From positions 50,858,588 through 50,922,587 of the forward strand of contig OX467082.1 in the NCBI GenBank assembly GCA_950106755.1: DNA of 64,000 nucleotides, written 5' to 3'. The DNA comes from Climacium dendroides (Eukaryota > Streptophyta > Bryopsida > Hypnales > Climaciaceae). A program made the position numbers and the translations under genes. The notes under the pieces are model-generated. The model was given only the letters and a program-made list of their open reading frames with translations, did no database searches and was not told the DNA's origin. Below, piece by piece: positions 12,701-26,810 of this stretch (the first letter of the stretch is position 1; each line of letters opens with the position of its first letter).

Positions 12701-15700
12701 CCATAACTGGCCATTTGTGCATGAACATGGGGCCATGTTAAAAATTTCAATTACATTTTTTTTTGGTGAGTTTCTCATGGAGTACCATTGAAGACCTTGC
12801 ATTCAACTTGTGCTTATTTTTTGGTTCCCCATTCGAGCTTTCGATGCATATTTGTTTGGACCTTTCCCAAATAAATCCATAACTGGCCATTTGTGCATGA
12901 ACATGGGGCCATGTTAAAAATTTCAATTAAATTTTTCTTTGGTGAGTCTCACATGGAGTACCATTGAAGTCCTTGCATTCAATGTGTGCCTATTTTTTGG
13001 TTCCCCATTAGAGCTTTCGTTGCATATTATTTTGGACCTTTCCGAAATAAATCCATAACTGGCCATTTGTGCATGAACATGGGGCCATGTTAAAAATTTC
13101 AATTACATTTTTTTTTGGTGAGTTTCTCATGGAGTACCATTGAAGACCTTGCATTCAACTTGTGCTTATTTTTTGGTTCCCCATTCGAGCTTTCGATGCA
13201 TATTTGTTTGGACCTTTCCCAAATAAATCCATAACTGGCCATTTGTGCATGAACATGGGGCCATGTTAAAAATTTCAATTACATTTTTCTTTGGTGAGTC
13301 TCACATGGAGTACCATTGAAGTCCTTGCATTCAATGTGTGCCTATTTTTTGGTTCCCCATTAGAGCTTTCGTTGCATATTATTTTGGACCTTTCCGAAAT
13401 AAATCCATAACTGGCCATTTGTGCATGAACATGGGGCCATGTTAAAAATTTCAATTATAATTTTTTTTGGTGAGTTTCACATGGAGTACCATTGAAGACC
13501 TTGCATTCAACTCTTGCCTATTTTTTGGATCCCCATTAGAGCTTTCGTTGCATATTATTTTGGACCTTTCCCAAATAAATCCATAACTGGCCATTTGTGC
13601 ATGAACATGGGGCCATGTTAAAAATTTCAATTATATTTTTTTTTGGTGAGTTTCACATGGAGTACCATTGAAGACCTTGCATTCAACTCTTGCCTATTTT
13701 TTGGATCCCCATTAGAGCTTTCGTTGCATATTATTTTGGACCTTTCCCAAATAAATCCATAACTGGCCATTTGTGCATGAACATGGGGCCATGTTAAAAA
13801 TTTCAATTACATTTTTTTTTGGTGAGTTTCTCATGGAGTACCATTGAAGACCTTGCATTCAACTTGTGCTTATTTTTGGATTCCCCATTAGAGCTTTCGT
13901 TGCATATTTGTTTGGACCTTTCCCAAATAAATCCATAATTGGCCATTTGTGCATGAACATGAGGCCATGTTAAAAATTTCAATTACATTTTTTTTTGGTG
14001 AGTTTCTCATGGAGTAGCATTGAAGTCCTTGCATTCAATGTGTGCCTATTTTTTGGTTCCCCATTCGAGCTTTCGATGCATATTATTTTGGACCTTTCCC
14101 AAATAAATCCATAACTGGCCATTTGTGCATGAACATGGGGCCATGTTAAAAATTTCAATTACATTTTTTTTTGGTGAGTTTCTCATGGAGTACCATTGAA
14201 GACCTTGCATTCAACTTGTGCTTATTTTTGGATTCCCCATTAGAGCTTTCGTTGCATATTTGTTTGGACCTTTCCCAAATAAATCCATAATTGGCCATTT
14301 GTGCATGAACATGAGGCCATGTTAAAAATTTCAATTACATTCTTTTTTGGTGAGTTTCTCATGGAGTAGCATTGAAGTCCTTGCATTCAATGTGTGCCTA
14401 TTTTTTGGTTCCCCATTAGAGCTTTCGTTGCATATTTGTTTGGACCTTTCCCAAATAAATCCATAACTGGCCATTTGTGCATGAACATGGGGCCATGTTA
14501 AAAATTTCAATTACATTTTTTTTTGGTGAGTTTCTCATGAACTACCATTGAAGACCTTGCATTCAACTTGTGCCTATTTTTTGGTTCCCCATTAGAGCTT
14601 TCGTTGCATATTATTTTGGACCTTTCCCAAATAAATCCATAACTGGCCATTTGTGCATGAACATGGGGCCATGTTAAAAATTTCAATTACATTTTTTTTT
14701 GGTGAGTTTCTCATGGAGTACCATTGAAGACCTTGCATTCAACTTGTGCTTATTTTTTGGTTCCCCATTCGAGTTTTCGATGCATATTTGTTTGGACCTT
14801 TCCCAAATAAATCCATAACTGGCCATTTGTGCATGAACATGGGGCCATGTTAAAAATTTCAATTACATTTTTTATTGGTGAGTTTCTCATGAACTACCAT
14901 TGAAGTCCTTGCATTCAATGTGTGCCTATTTTTTGGTTCCCCATTAGAGCTTTCGTTGTATATTATTTTGGACCTTTCCCAAATAAATCCATAACTGGCC
15001 ATTTGTGCATGAACATGGGGCCATGTTAAAAATTTCAATTATATTTTTTTTTGGTGAGTTTCACATGGAGTACCATTGAAGACCTTGCATTCAACTCTTA
15101 CCTATTTTTTGGTTCCCCATTAGAGCTTTCGTTGCATATTATTTTGGACATTTCCCAAATAAATCCATAACTGGCCATTTGTGCATGAACATGGGGCCAT
15201 GTTAAAAATTTCAATTATATTTTTTTTTGGTGAGTTTCACATGGAGTACCATTGAAGACCTTGCATTCAACTCTTGCCTATTTTTTGGTTCCCCATTAGA
15301 GCTTTCGTTGCATATTATTTTGGACCTTTCCCAAATAAATCCATAACTGGCCATTTGTGCATGAACATGGGGCCATGTTAAAAATTTCAATTATATTTTT
15401 TTTTGGTGAGTTTCACATGGAGTACCATTGAAGACCTTGCATTCAACTTGTGCTTATTTTTTGGTTCCCCATTAGAGCTTTCGTTGCATATTTGTTTGGA
15501 CCTTTCCCAAATAAATCCATAACTGGCCATTTGTGCATGAACATGGGGCCATGTTAAAAATTTCAATTACATTTTTTTTTGGTGAGTTTCTCATGGAGTA
15601 CCATTGAAGACCTTGCATTCAACTTGTGCTTATTTTTTGGTTCCCCATTCGAGCTTTCGATGCATATTTGTTTGGACCTTTCCCAAATAAATCCATAACT

Positions 15701-18101
15701 GGCCATTTGTGCATGAACATGGGGCCATGTTAAAAATTTCAATTACATTTTTCTTTGGTGAGTCTCACATGGAGTACCATTGAAGTCCTTGCATTCAATG
15801 TGTGCCTATTTTTTGGTTCCCCATTAGAGCTTTCGTTGCATATTATTTTGGACCTTTCCGAAATAAATCCATAACTGGCCATTTGTGCATGAACATGGGG
15901 CCATGTTAAAAATTTCAATTACATTTTTTTTTGGTGAGTTTCTCATGGAGTACCATTGAAGACCTTGCATTCAACTTGTGCTTATTTTTTGGTTCCCCAT
16001 TCGAGCTTTCGATGCATATTTGTTTGGACCTTTCCCAAATAAATCCATAACTGGCCATTTGTGCATGAACATGGGGCCATGTTAAAAATTTCAATTACAT
16101 TTTTCTTTGGTGAGTCTCACATGGAGTACCATTGAAGTCCTTGCATTCAATGTGTGCCTATTTTTTGGTTCCCCATTAGAGCTTTCGTTGCATATTATTT
16201 TGGACCTTTCCGAAATAAATCCATAACTGGCCATTTGTGCATGAACATGGGGCCATGTTAAAAATTTCAATTATAATTTTTTTTGGTGAGTTTCACATGG
16301 AGTACCATTGAAGACCTTGCATTCAACTCTTGCCTATTTTTTGGATCCCCATTAGAGCTTTCGTTGCATATTATTTTGGACCTTTCCCAAATAAATCCAT
16401 AACTGGCCATTTGTGCATGAACATGGGGCCATGTTAAAAATTTCAATTATATTTTTTTTTGGTGAGTTTCACATGGAGTACCATTGAAGACCTTGCATTC
16501 AACTCTTGCCTATTTTTTGGATCCCCATTAGAGCTTTCGTTGCATATTATTTTGGACCTTTCCCAAATAAATCCATAACTGGCCATTTGTGCATGAACAT
16601 GGGGCCATGTTAAAAATTTCAATTACATTTTTTTTTGGTGAGTTTCTCATGGAGTACCATTGAAGACCTTGCATTCAACTTGTGCTTATTTTTGGATTCC
16701 CCATTAGAGCTTTCGTTGCATATTTGTTTGGACCTTTCCCAAATAAATCCATAATTGGCCATTTGTGCATGAACATGAGGCCATGTTAAAAATTTCAATT
16801 ACATTTTTTTTTGGTGAGTTTCTCATGGAGTAGCATTGAAGTCCTTGCATTCAATGTGTGCCTATTTTTTGGTTCCCCATTCGAGCTTTCGATGCATATT
16901 ATTTTGGACCTTTCCCAAATAAATCCATAACTGGCCATTTGTGCATGAACATGGGGCCATGTTAAAAATTTCAATTACATTTTTTTTTGGTGAGTTTCTC
17001 ATGGAGTACCATTGAAGACCTTGCATTCAACTTGTGCTTATTTTTGGATTCCCCATTAGAGCTTTCGTTGCATATTTGTTTGGACCTTTCCCAAATAAAT
17101 CCATAATTGGCCATTTGTGCATGAACATGAGGCCATGTTAAAAATTTCAATTACATTCTTTTTTGGTGAGTTTCTCATGGAGTAGCATTGAAGTCCTTGC
17201 ATTCAATGTGTGCCTATTTTTTGGTTCCCCATTAGAGCTTTCGTTGCATATTTGTTTGGACCTTTCCCAAATAAATCCATAACTGGCCATTTGTGCATGA
17301 ACATGGGGCCATGTTAAAAATTTCAATTACATTTTTTTTTGGTGAGTTTCTCATGAACTACCATTGAAGACCTTGCATTCAACTTGTGCCTATTTTTTGG
17401 TTCCCCATTAGAGCTTTCGTTGCATATTATTTTGGACCTTTCCCAAATAAATCCATAACTGGCCATTTGTGCATGAACATGGGGCCATGTTAAAAATTTC
17501 AATTACATTTTTTTTTGGTGAGTTTCTCATGGAGTACCATTGAAGACCTTGCATTCAACTTGTGCTTATTTTTTGGTTCCCCATTCGAGTTTTCGATGCA
17601 TATTTGTTTGGACCTTTCCCAAATAAATCCATAACTGGCCATTTGTGCATGAACATGGGGCCATGTTAAAAATTTCAATTACATTTTTTATTGGTGAGTT
17701 TCTCATGAACTACCATTGAAGTCCTTGCATTCAATGTGTGCCTATTTTTTGGTTCCCCATTAGAGCTTTCGTTGTATATTATTTTGGACCTTTCCCAAAT
17801 AAATCCATAACTGGCCATTTGTGCATGAACATGGGGCCATGTTAAAAATTTCAATTATATTTTTTTTTGGTGAGTTTCACATGGAGTACCATTGAAGACC
17901 TTGCATTCAACTCTTGCCTATTTTTTGGTTCCCCATTAGAGCTTTCGTTGCATATTATTTTGGACATTTCCCAAATAAATCCATAACTGGCCATTTGTGC
18001 ATGAACATGGGGCCATGTTAAAAATTTCAATTATATTTTTTTTTGGTGAGTTTCACATGGAGTACCATTGAAGACCTTGCATTCAACTCTTGCCTATTTT
18101 T
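12679..18101. repeat. 16-monomer (2,816-bp) tandem duplication
   Basis: Bases 12,679-15,285 match 15,495-18,101 with two differences found (A/C in the ATTAAAT or ATTACAT site near 12,930, and CTCTTA or CTCTTG near 15,100). Shared rare markers are TTTCCGAAAT (13,044, 13,396 against 15,860, 16,212), ATTCTTTTTTGG, and GGACATTTCCC. The two copies abut. With about 2.6 kb at this identity, this is among the youngest duplications here, or an assembly duplication. Confidence 0.9.
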
Positions 18102-18835
18102 CGGTTCCCCATTCGAGCTTTCGATGCATATTTGTTTGGACCTTTCCCAAATAAATCCATAACTGGCCATTTGTGCATGAACATGGGGCCATGTTAAAAA
18201 TTTCAATTACATTTTTTTTTGGTGAGTTTCTCATGGAGTACCATTGAAGACCTTGCATTCAACTTGTGCCTATTTTTTGGTTCCCCATTAGAGCTTTCGT
18301 TGCATATTATTTTGGACCTTTCCCAAATAAATCCATAACTGGCCATTTGTGCATGAACATGGGGCCATGTTAAAAATTTCAATTACATTTTTTTTTGGTG
18401 AGTTTCTCATGGAGTACCATTGAAGACCTTGCATTCAACTTGTGCTTATTTTTTGGTTCCCCATTCGAGTTTTCGATGCATATTTGTTTGGACCTTTCCC
18501 AAATAAATCCATAACTGGCCATTTGTGCATGAACATGGGGCCATGTTAAAAATTTCAATTACATTTTTTATTGGTGAGTTTCTCATGAACTACCATTGAA
18601 GTCCTTGCATTCAATGTGTGCCTATTTTTTGGTTCCCCATTAGAGCTTTCGTTGTATATTATTTTGGACCTTTCCCAAATAAATCCATAACTGGCCATTT
18701 GTGCATGAACATGGGGCCATGTTAAAAATTTCAATTACATTTTTTTTTGGTGAGTTTCTCATGGAGTACCATTGAAGACCTTGCATTCAACTTGTGCTTA
18801 TTTTTTGGTTCCGCATTCGAGTTTTCGATGCATAT

Positions 18836-21800
18836 TTGTTTGGACCTTTCCCAAATAAATCCATAACTGGCCATTTGTGCATGAACATGGGGCCATGTTA
18901 AAAATTTCAATTACATTTTTTTTTGGTGAGTTTCACATGGAGTAGCATTGAAGTCCTTGCATTCAATGTGTGCCTATTTTTTGGTTCCCCATTCGAGCTT
19001 TCGTTGCATATTTGTTTGGACCTTTCCCAAATAAATCCATAACTGGCCATTTGTGCATGAACATGGGGCCATGTTAAAAATTTCAATTACATTTTTTTTT
19101 GGTGAGTTTCTCATGGAGTACCATTGAAGACCTTGCATTCAACTTGTGCTTATTTTTCGGTTCCCCATTCGAGCTTTCGATGCATATTTGTTTGGACCTT
19201 TCCCAAATAAATCCATAACTGGCCATTTGTGCATGAACATGGGGCCATGTTAAAAATTTCAATTACATTTTTTTTTGGTGAGTTTCTCATGGAGTACCAT
19301 TGAAGACCTTGCATTCAACTTGTGCTTATTTTTTGGTTCCCCATTAGAGCTTTCGTTGCATATTTGTTTGGACCTTTCCCAAATAAATCCATAATTGGCC
19401 ATTTGTGCATGAACATGAGGCCATGTTAAAAATTTCAATTACATTTTTTTTTGGTGAGTTTCTCATGGAGTAGCATTGAAGTCCTTGCATTCAATGTGTG
19501 CCTATTTCTTGGTTCCCCATTAGAGCTTTCGTTGCATATTATTTTGGACCTTTCCCAAATAAATCCATAACTGGCCATTTGTGCATGAACATGGGGCCAT
19601 GTTAAAAATTTCAATTACATTTTTTTTTGGTGAGTTTCACATGGAGTACCATTGAAGTCCTTGCATTCAATGTGTGCCTATTTTTTGGTTCCCCATTAGA
19701 GCTTTCGTTGCATATTTGTTTGGACCTTTCCCAAATAAATCCATAACTGGCCATTTGTGCATGAACATGGGGCCATGTTAAAAATTTCAATTACATTTTT
19801 TTTTGGTGAGTTTCTCATGGAGTAGCATTGAAGTCCTTGCATTCAATGTGTGCCTATTTTTTGGTTCCCCATTAGAGCTTTCGTTGCATATTTGTTTGGA
19901 CCTTTCCCAAATAAATCCATAACTGGCCATTTGTGCATGAACATGGGGCCATGTTAAAAATTTCAATTACATTTTTTTTTGGTGAGTTTCTCATGAACTA
20001 CCATTGAAGACCTTGCATTCAACTTGTGCCTATTTTTTGGTTCCCCATTAGAGCTTTCGTTGCATATTATTTTGGACCTTTCCCAAATAAATCCATAACT
20101 GGCCATTTGTGCATGAACATGGGGCCATGTTAAAAATTTCAATTACATTTTTTTTTGGTGAGTTTCTCATGGAGTACCATTGAAGACCTTGCATTCAACT
20201 TGTGCTTATTTTTTGGTTCCCCATTCGAGTTTTCGATGCATATTTGTTTGGACCTTTCCCAAATAAATCCATAACTGGCCATTTGTGCATGAACATGGGG
20301 CCATGTTAAAAATTTCAATTACATTTTTTTTTGGTGAGTTTCACATGGAGTAGCATTGAAGTCCTTGCATTCAATGTGTGCCTATTTTTTGGTTCCCCAT
20401 TAGAGCTTTCGTTGCATATTTGTTTGGACCTTTCCCAAATAAATCCATAACTGGCCATTTGTGCATGAACATGGGGCCATGTTAAAAATTTCAATTACAT
20501 TTTTTTTTGGTGAGTTTCTCATGGAGTACCATTGAAGACCTTGCATTCAACTTGTGCCTATTCTTCGGTTCCCCATTCGAGCTTTCGATGCATATTTGTT
20601 TGGACCTTTCCCAAATAAATCCATAACTGGCCATTTGTGCATGAACATGGGGCCATGTTAAAAATTTCAATTATATTTTTTTTTGGTGAGTTTCACATGG
20701 AGTACCATTGAAGACCTTGCATTCAACTCTTGCCTATTTTTTGGTTCCCCATTAGAGCTTTCGTTGCATATTATTTTGGACCTTTCCCAAATAAATCCAT
20801 AACTGGCCATTTGTGCATGAACATGGGGCCATGTTAAAAATTTCAATTATATTTTTTTTTGGTGAGTTTCACATGGAGTACCATTGAAGACCTTGCATTC
20901 AACTTGTGCCTATTTTTTGGTTCCCCATTAGAGCTTTCGTTGCATATTTGTTTGGACCTTTCCCAAATAAATCCATAATTGGCCATTTGTGCATGAACAT
21001 GAGGCCATGTTAAAAATTTCAATTACATTTTTTTTTGGTGAGTTTCACATGGAGTACCATTGAAGTCCTTGCATTCAATGTGTGCCTATTTTTTGGTTCC
21101 CCATTAGAGCTTTCGTTGCATATTTGTTTGGACCTTTCCCAAATAAATCCATAACTGGCCATTTGTGCATGAACATGGGGCCATGTTAAAAATTTCAATT
21201 ACATTTTTTTTTGGTGAGTTTCACATGGAGTAGCATTGAAGTCCTTGCATTCAATGTGTGCCTATTTTTTGGTTCCCCATTAGAGCTTTCGTTGCATATT
21301 TGTTTGGACCTTTCCCAAATAAATCCATAACTGGCCATTTGTGCATGAACATGGGGCCATGTTAAAAATTTCAATTACATTTTTCTTTGGTGAGTTTCTC
21401 ATGGAGTACCATTGAAGACCTTGCATTCAACTTGTGCCTATTTTTCGGTTCCCCATTCGAGCTTTCGATGCATATTTGTTTGGACCTTTCCCAAATAAAT
21501 CCATAACTGGCCATTTGTGCATGAACATGGGGCCATGTTAAAAATTTCAATTACATTTTTTTTTGGTGAGTTTCACATGGAGTAGCATTGAAGTCCTTGC
21601 ATTCAATGTGTGCCTATTTTTTGGTTCCCCATTCGAGCTTTCGTTGCATATTTGTTTGGACCTTTCCCAAATAAATCCATAACTGGCCATTTGTGCATGA
21701 ACATGGGGCCATGTTAAAAATTTCAATTACATTTTTTTTTGGTGAGTTTCTCATGGAGTACCATTGAAGACCTTGCATTCAACTTGTGCTTATTTTTCGG

Positions 21801-22087
21801 TTCCCCATTCGAGCTTTCGATGCATATTTGTTTGGACCTTTCCCAAATAAATCCATAACTGGCCATTTGTGCATGAACATGGGGCCATGTTAAAAATTTC
21901 AATTACATTTTTTTTTGGTGAGTTTCTCATGGAGTACCATTGAAGACCTTGCATTCAACTTGTGCTTATTTTTTGGTTCCCCATTAGAGCTTTCGTTGCA
22001 TATTTGTTTGGACCTTTCCCAAATAAATCCATAATTGGCCATTTGTGCATGAACATGAGGCCATGTTAAAAATTTCAATTACATTTC
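18836..22087. repeat. 15-monomer (2,640-bp) spaced duplication
   Basis: Bases 18,836-19,447 match 21,476-22,087 with no difference seen. They share the mixed end ATTCGAGCTTTCGTTG, which joins the CGAG half of family B to the GTTG half of family A. Flanks diverge abruptly on both sides. Confidence 0.8.
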
Positions 22088-24352
22088 TTTTTGGTGAGTT
22101 TCACATGGAGTACCATTGAAGACCTTGCATTCAACTTGTGCTTATTTTTGGATTCCCCATTTGAGCTTTCGTTGCATATTATTTTGGACCTTTCCCAAAT
22201 AAATCCATAACTGGCCGTTTGTGCATGAACATGGGGCCATGTTAAAAATTTCAATTATATTTTTTTTTGGTGAGTTTCACATGGAGTACCATTGAAGACC
22301 TTGCATTCAACTCTTGCCTATTTTTTGGTTCCCCATTAGAGCTTTCGTTGCATATTATTTTGGACCTTTCCCAAATAAATTCATAACTGGCCATTTGTGC
22401 ATGAACATGGGGCCATGTTAAAAATTTCAATTACATTTTTTTTTGGTGAGTTTCTCATGGAGTACCATTGAAGACCTTGCATTCAACTTGTGCTTATTTT
22501 TGGATTCCCCATTAGAGCTTTCGTTGCATATTTGTTTGGACCTTTCCCAAATAAATCCATAATTGGCCATTTGTGCATGAACATGAGGCCATGTTAAAAA
22601 TTTCAATTACATTTTTTTTTCGTGAGTTTCTCATGGAGTAGCATTGAAGTCCTTGCATTCAATGTGTGCCTATTTTTTGGTTCCCCATTAGAGCTTTCGT
22701 TGCATATTTGTTTGGACCTTTCCCAAATAAATCCATAACTGGCCATTTGTGCATGAACATGGGGCCATGTTAAAAATTTCAATTACATTTTTTTTCGGGG
22801 AGTTTCTCATGAACTACCATTGATGACCTTGCATTCAACTTGTGCCTATTTTTTGGTTCCCCATTAGAGCTTTCGTTGCATATTATTTTGGACCTTTCCC
22901 AAATAAATCCATAACTGGCCATTTGTGCATGAACATGGGGCCATGTTAAAAATTTCAATTACATTTTTTTTTGGTGAGTTTCTCATGGAGTACCATTGAA
23001 GACCTTGCATTCAACTTGTGCTTATTTTTTGGTTCCCCATTCGAGTTTTCGATGCATATTTGTTTGGACCTTTCCCAAATAAATCCATAACTGGCCATTT
23101 GTGCATGAACATGGGGCCATGTTAAAAATTTCAATTACATTTTTTTTTGGTGAGTTTCACATGGAGTACCATTGAAGTCCTTGAATTCAATGTGTGCCTA
23201 TTTTTTGGTTCCCCATTAGAGCTTTCGTTGCATATTTGTTTGGACCTTTCCCAAATAAATCCATAACTGGCCATTTGTGCATGAACATGGGGCCATGTTA
23301 AAAATTTCAATTACATTTTTTTTTGGTGAGTTTCTCATGGAGTACCATTGAAGACCTTGCATTCAACTTGTGCCTATTTTTCGGTTCCCCATTAGAGCTT
23401 TCGTTGCATATTTGTTTGGACCTTTCCCAAATAAATCCATAACTGGCCATTTGTGCATGAACATGGGGCCATGTTAAAAATTTCAATTACATTTTTTTTT
23501 GGTGAGTTTCTCATGGAGTACCATTGAAGACCTTGCATTCAACTTGTGCTTATTTTTCGGTTCCCCATTCGAGCTTTCGTTGCATATTTGTTTGGACCTT
23601 TCCCAAATAAATCCATAACTGGCCATTTGTGCATGAACATGGGGCCATGTTAAAAATTTCAATTACATTTTTTTTTGGTGAGTTTCACATGGAGTAGCAT
23701 TGAAGTCCTTGCATTCAATGTGTGCCTATTTTTTGGTTCCCCATTAGAGCTTTCGTTGCATATTTGTTTGGACCTTTCCCAAATAAATCCATAACTGGCC
23801 ATTTGTGCATGAACATGGGGCCATGTTAAAAATTTCAATTACATTTTTTTTTGGTGAGTTTCTCATGGAGTACCATTGAAGACCTTGCATTCAACTTGTG
23901 CTTATTTTTCGGTTCCCCATTCGAGCTTTCGATGCATATTTGTTTGGACCTTTCCCAAATAAATCCATAACTGGCCATTTGTGCATGAACATGGGGCCAT
24001 GTTAAAAATTTCAATTACATTTTTTTTTGGTGAGTTTCTCATGGAGTACCATTGAAGACCTTGCATTCAACTTGTGCTTATTTTTTGGTTCCCCATTAGA
24101 GCTTTCGTTGCATATTTGTTTGGACCTTTCCCAAATAAATCCATAATTGGCCATTTGTGCATGAACATGAGGCCATGTTAAAAATTTCAATTACATTTCT
24201 TTTTGGTGAGTTTCACATGGAGTACCATTGAAGACCTTGCATTCAACTTGTGCTTATTTTTGGATTCCCCATTTGAGCTTTCGTTGCATATTATTTTGGA
24301 CCTTTCCCAAATAAATCCATAACTGGCCATTTGTGCATGAACATGGGTCCAT
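21476..24352. repeat. 12-monomer (2,112-bp) duplication
   Basis: Bases 21,476-22,240 match 23,588-24,352 with few differences (for example GGCCGTTTG near 22,216, and CGAG against AGAG near 21,634). Both include ATTTCTTTTTGG and ATTTGAGC, two rare changes in the same pair of monomers. Confidence 0.75.
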
Positions 24353-26660
24353 GTTAAAAATTTCAATTACATTTTTTTTTGGTGAGTTTCACATGGAGTA
24401 CCATTGAAGACCTTGCATTCAACTTGTGCTTATTTTTTGGTTCCCCATTCGAGCTTTCGATGCATATTTGTTTGGACCTTTCCCAAATAAATCCATAACT
24501 GGCCATTTGTGCATGAACATGGGGCCATGTTAAAAATTTCAATTACATTTTTTTTTGGTGAGTTTCTCATGGAGTACCATTGAAGACCTTGCATTCAACT
24601 TGTGCCTATTTTTCGGTTCCCCATTCGAGCTTTCGATGCATATTTGTTTGGACCTTTCCCAAATAAATCCATAACTGGCCATTTGTGCATGAACATGGGG
24701 CCATGTTAAAAATTTCAATTACATTTTTTTTTGGTGAGTTTCTCATGGAGTACCATTGAAGACCTTGCATTCAACTTGTGCTTATTTCTCGGTTCCCCAT
24801 TCGAGCTTTCGATGCATATTTGTTTGGACCTTTCCCAAATAAATCCATAACTGGCCATTTGTGCATGAACATGGGGCCATGTTAAAAATTTCAATTACAT
24901 TTTTTTTTGGTGAGTTTCACATGGAGTACCATTGAAGACCTTGCATTCAACTTGTGCCTATTTTTTGGTTCCCCATTCGAGCTTTCGTTGCATATTTGTC
25001 TGGACCTTTCCCAAATAAATCCATAACTGGCCATTTGTGCATGAACATGGGGCCATGTTAAAAATTTCAATTACATTTTTTTTTGGTGAGTTTCTCATGG
25101 AGTACCATTGAAGACCTTGCATTCAACTTGTGCTTATTTTTTGGTTCCGCATTCGAGTTTTCGATGCATATTTGTTTGGACCTTTCCCAAATAAATCCAT
25201 AACTGGCCATTTGTGCATGAACATGGGGCCATGTTAAAAATTTCAATTACATTTCCATTTGGTGAGTTTCACATGGAGTACCATTGAAGACCTTGCATTC
25301 AACTTGTGCTTATTTTTTGATTCCCCATTAGAGCTTTCGTTGCATTTTTGTTTGGACCTTTCCCAAATAAATCCATAACTGGCCATTTGTGCATGAACAT
25401 GGGGCCATGTTAAAAATTTCAATTACATTTCCATTTGGTGAGTTTCTCATGGAGTACCATTGAAGACCTTGCATTCAACTTGTGCTTATTTTTGGGTTCC
25501 CCATTCGAGCTTTCGATGCATATTTGTTTGGACCTTTCCCAAATAAATCCATAACTGGCCATTTGTGCATGAACATGGGGCCATGTTAAAAATTTCAATT
25601 ACATTTTTTTTTGGTGAGTTTCACATGGAGTAGCATTGAAGTCCTTGCATTCAATGTGTGCCTATTTTTTGGTTCCCCATTCGAGCTTTCGTTGCATATT
25701 TGTTTGGACCTTTCCCAAATAAATCCATAACTGGCCATTTGTGCATGAACATGGGGCCATGTTAAAAATTTCAATTACATTTTTTTTTGGTGAGTTTCTC
25801 ATGGAGTACCATTGAAGACCTTGCATTCAACTTGTGCTTATTTTTCGGTTCCCCATTCGAGCTTTCGATGCATATTTGTTTGGACCTTTCCCAAATAAAT
25901 CCATAACTGGCCATTTGTGCATGAACATGGGGCCATGTTAAAAATTTCAATTACATTTTTTTTTGGTGAGTTTCACATGGAGTAGCATTGAAGTCCTTGC
26001 ATTCAATGTGTGCCTATTTTTTGGTTCCCCATTAGAGCTTTCGTTGCATATTTGTTTGGACCTTTCCCAAATAAATCCATAACTGGCCATTTGTGCATGA
26101 ACATGGGGCCATGTTAAAAATTTCAATTACATTTTTTTTTGGTGAGTTTCTCATGGAGTACCATTGAAGACCTTGCATTCAACTTGTGCTTATTTTTTGG
26201 TTCCCCATTCGAGCTTTCGATGCATATTTGTTTGGACCTTTCCCAAATAAATCCATAACTGGCCATTTGTGCATGAACATGGGGCCATGTTAAAAATTTC
26301 AATTACATTTTTTTTTGGTGAGTTTCTCATGGAGTACCATTGAAGACCTTGCATTCAACTTGTGCTTATTTTTTGGTTCCCCATTAGAGCTTTCGTTGCA
26401 TATTTGTTTGGACCTTTCCCAAATAAATCCATAATTGGCCATTTGTGCATGAACATGAGGCCATGTTAAAAATTTCAATTACATTTCTTTTTGGTGAGTT
26501 TCACATGGAGTACCATTGAAGACCTTGCATTCAACTTGTGCTTATTTTTGGATTCCCCATTTGAGCTTTCGTTGCATATTATTTTGGACCTTTCCCAAAT
26601 AAATCCATAACTGGCCATTTGTGCATGAACATGGGGCCATGTTAAAAATTTCAATTACAT
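23400..26660. repeat. 13-monomer (2,288-bp) duplication
   Basis: Bases of about 23,400-24,370 match 25,690-26,660 with a few differences. This is the third occurrence of the ATTTCTTTTTGG plus ATTTGAGC module, at about 22,085, 24,195 and 26,483, spaced 12 and then 13 monomers. Confidence 0.75.
25240..25440. repeat. ATTTCCATTTGG monomer pair
   Basis: Two consecutive monomers, with T tracts near 25,251 and 25,427, carry ATTTCCATTTGG in place of the T9 tract, breaking the longest homopolymer of the unit. I did not see this change elsewhere. It marks a local one-monomer duplication that has not yet spread. Confidence 0.75.
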
Positions 26661-26810
26661 TTTTTTTTCGTGAGTTTCACATGGAGTACCATTGAAGTCC
26701 TTGCATTCAATGTGTGCCTATTTTTTGGTTCCCCATTAGAGCTTTCGTTGCATATTATTTTGGACCTTTCCCAAATAAATCCATAACTGGCCATTTGTGC
26801 ATGAACATGG

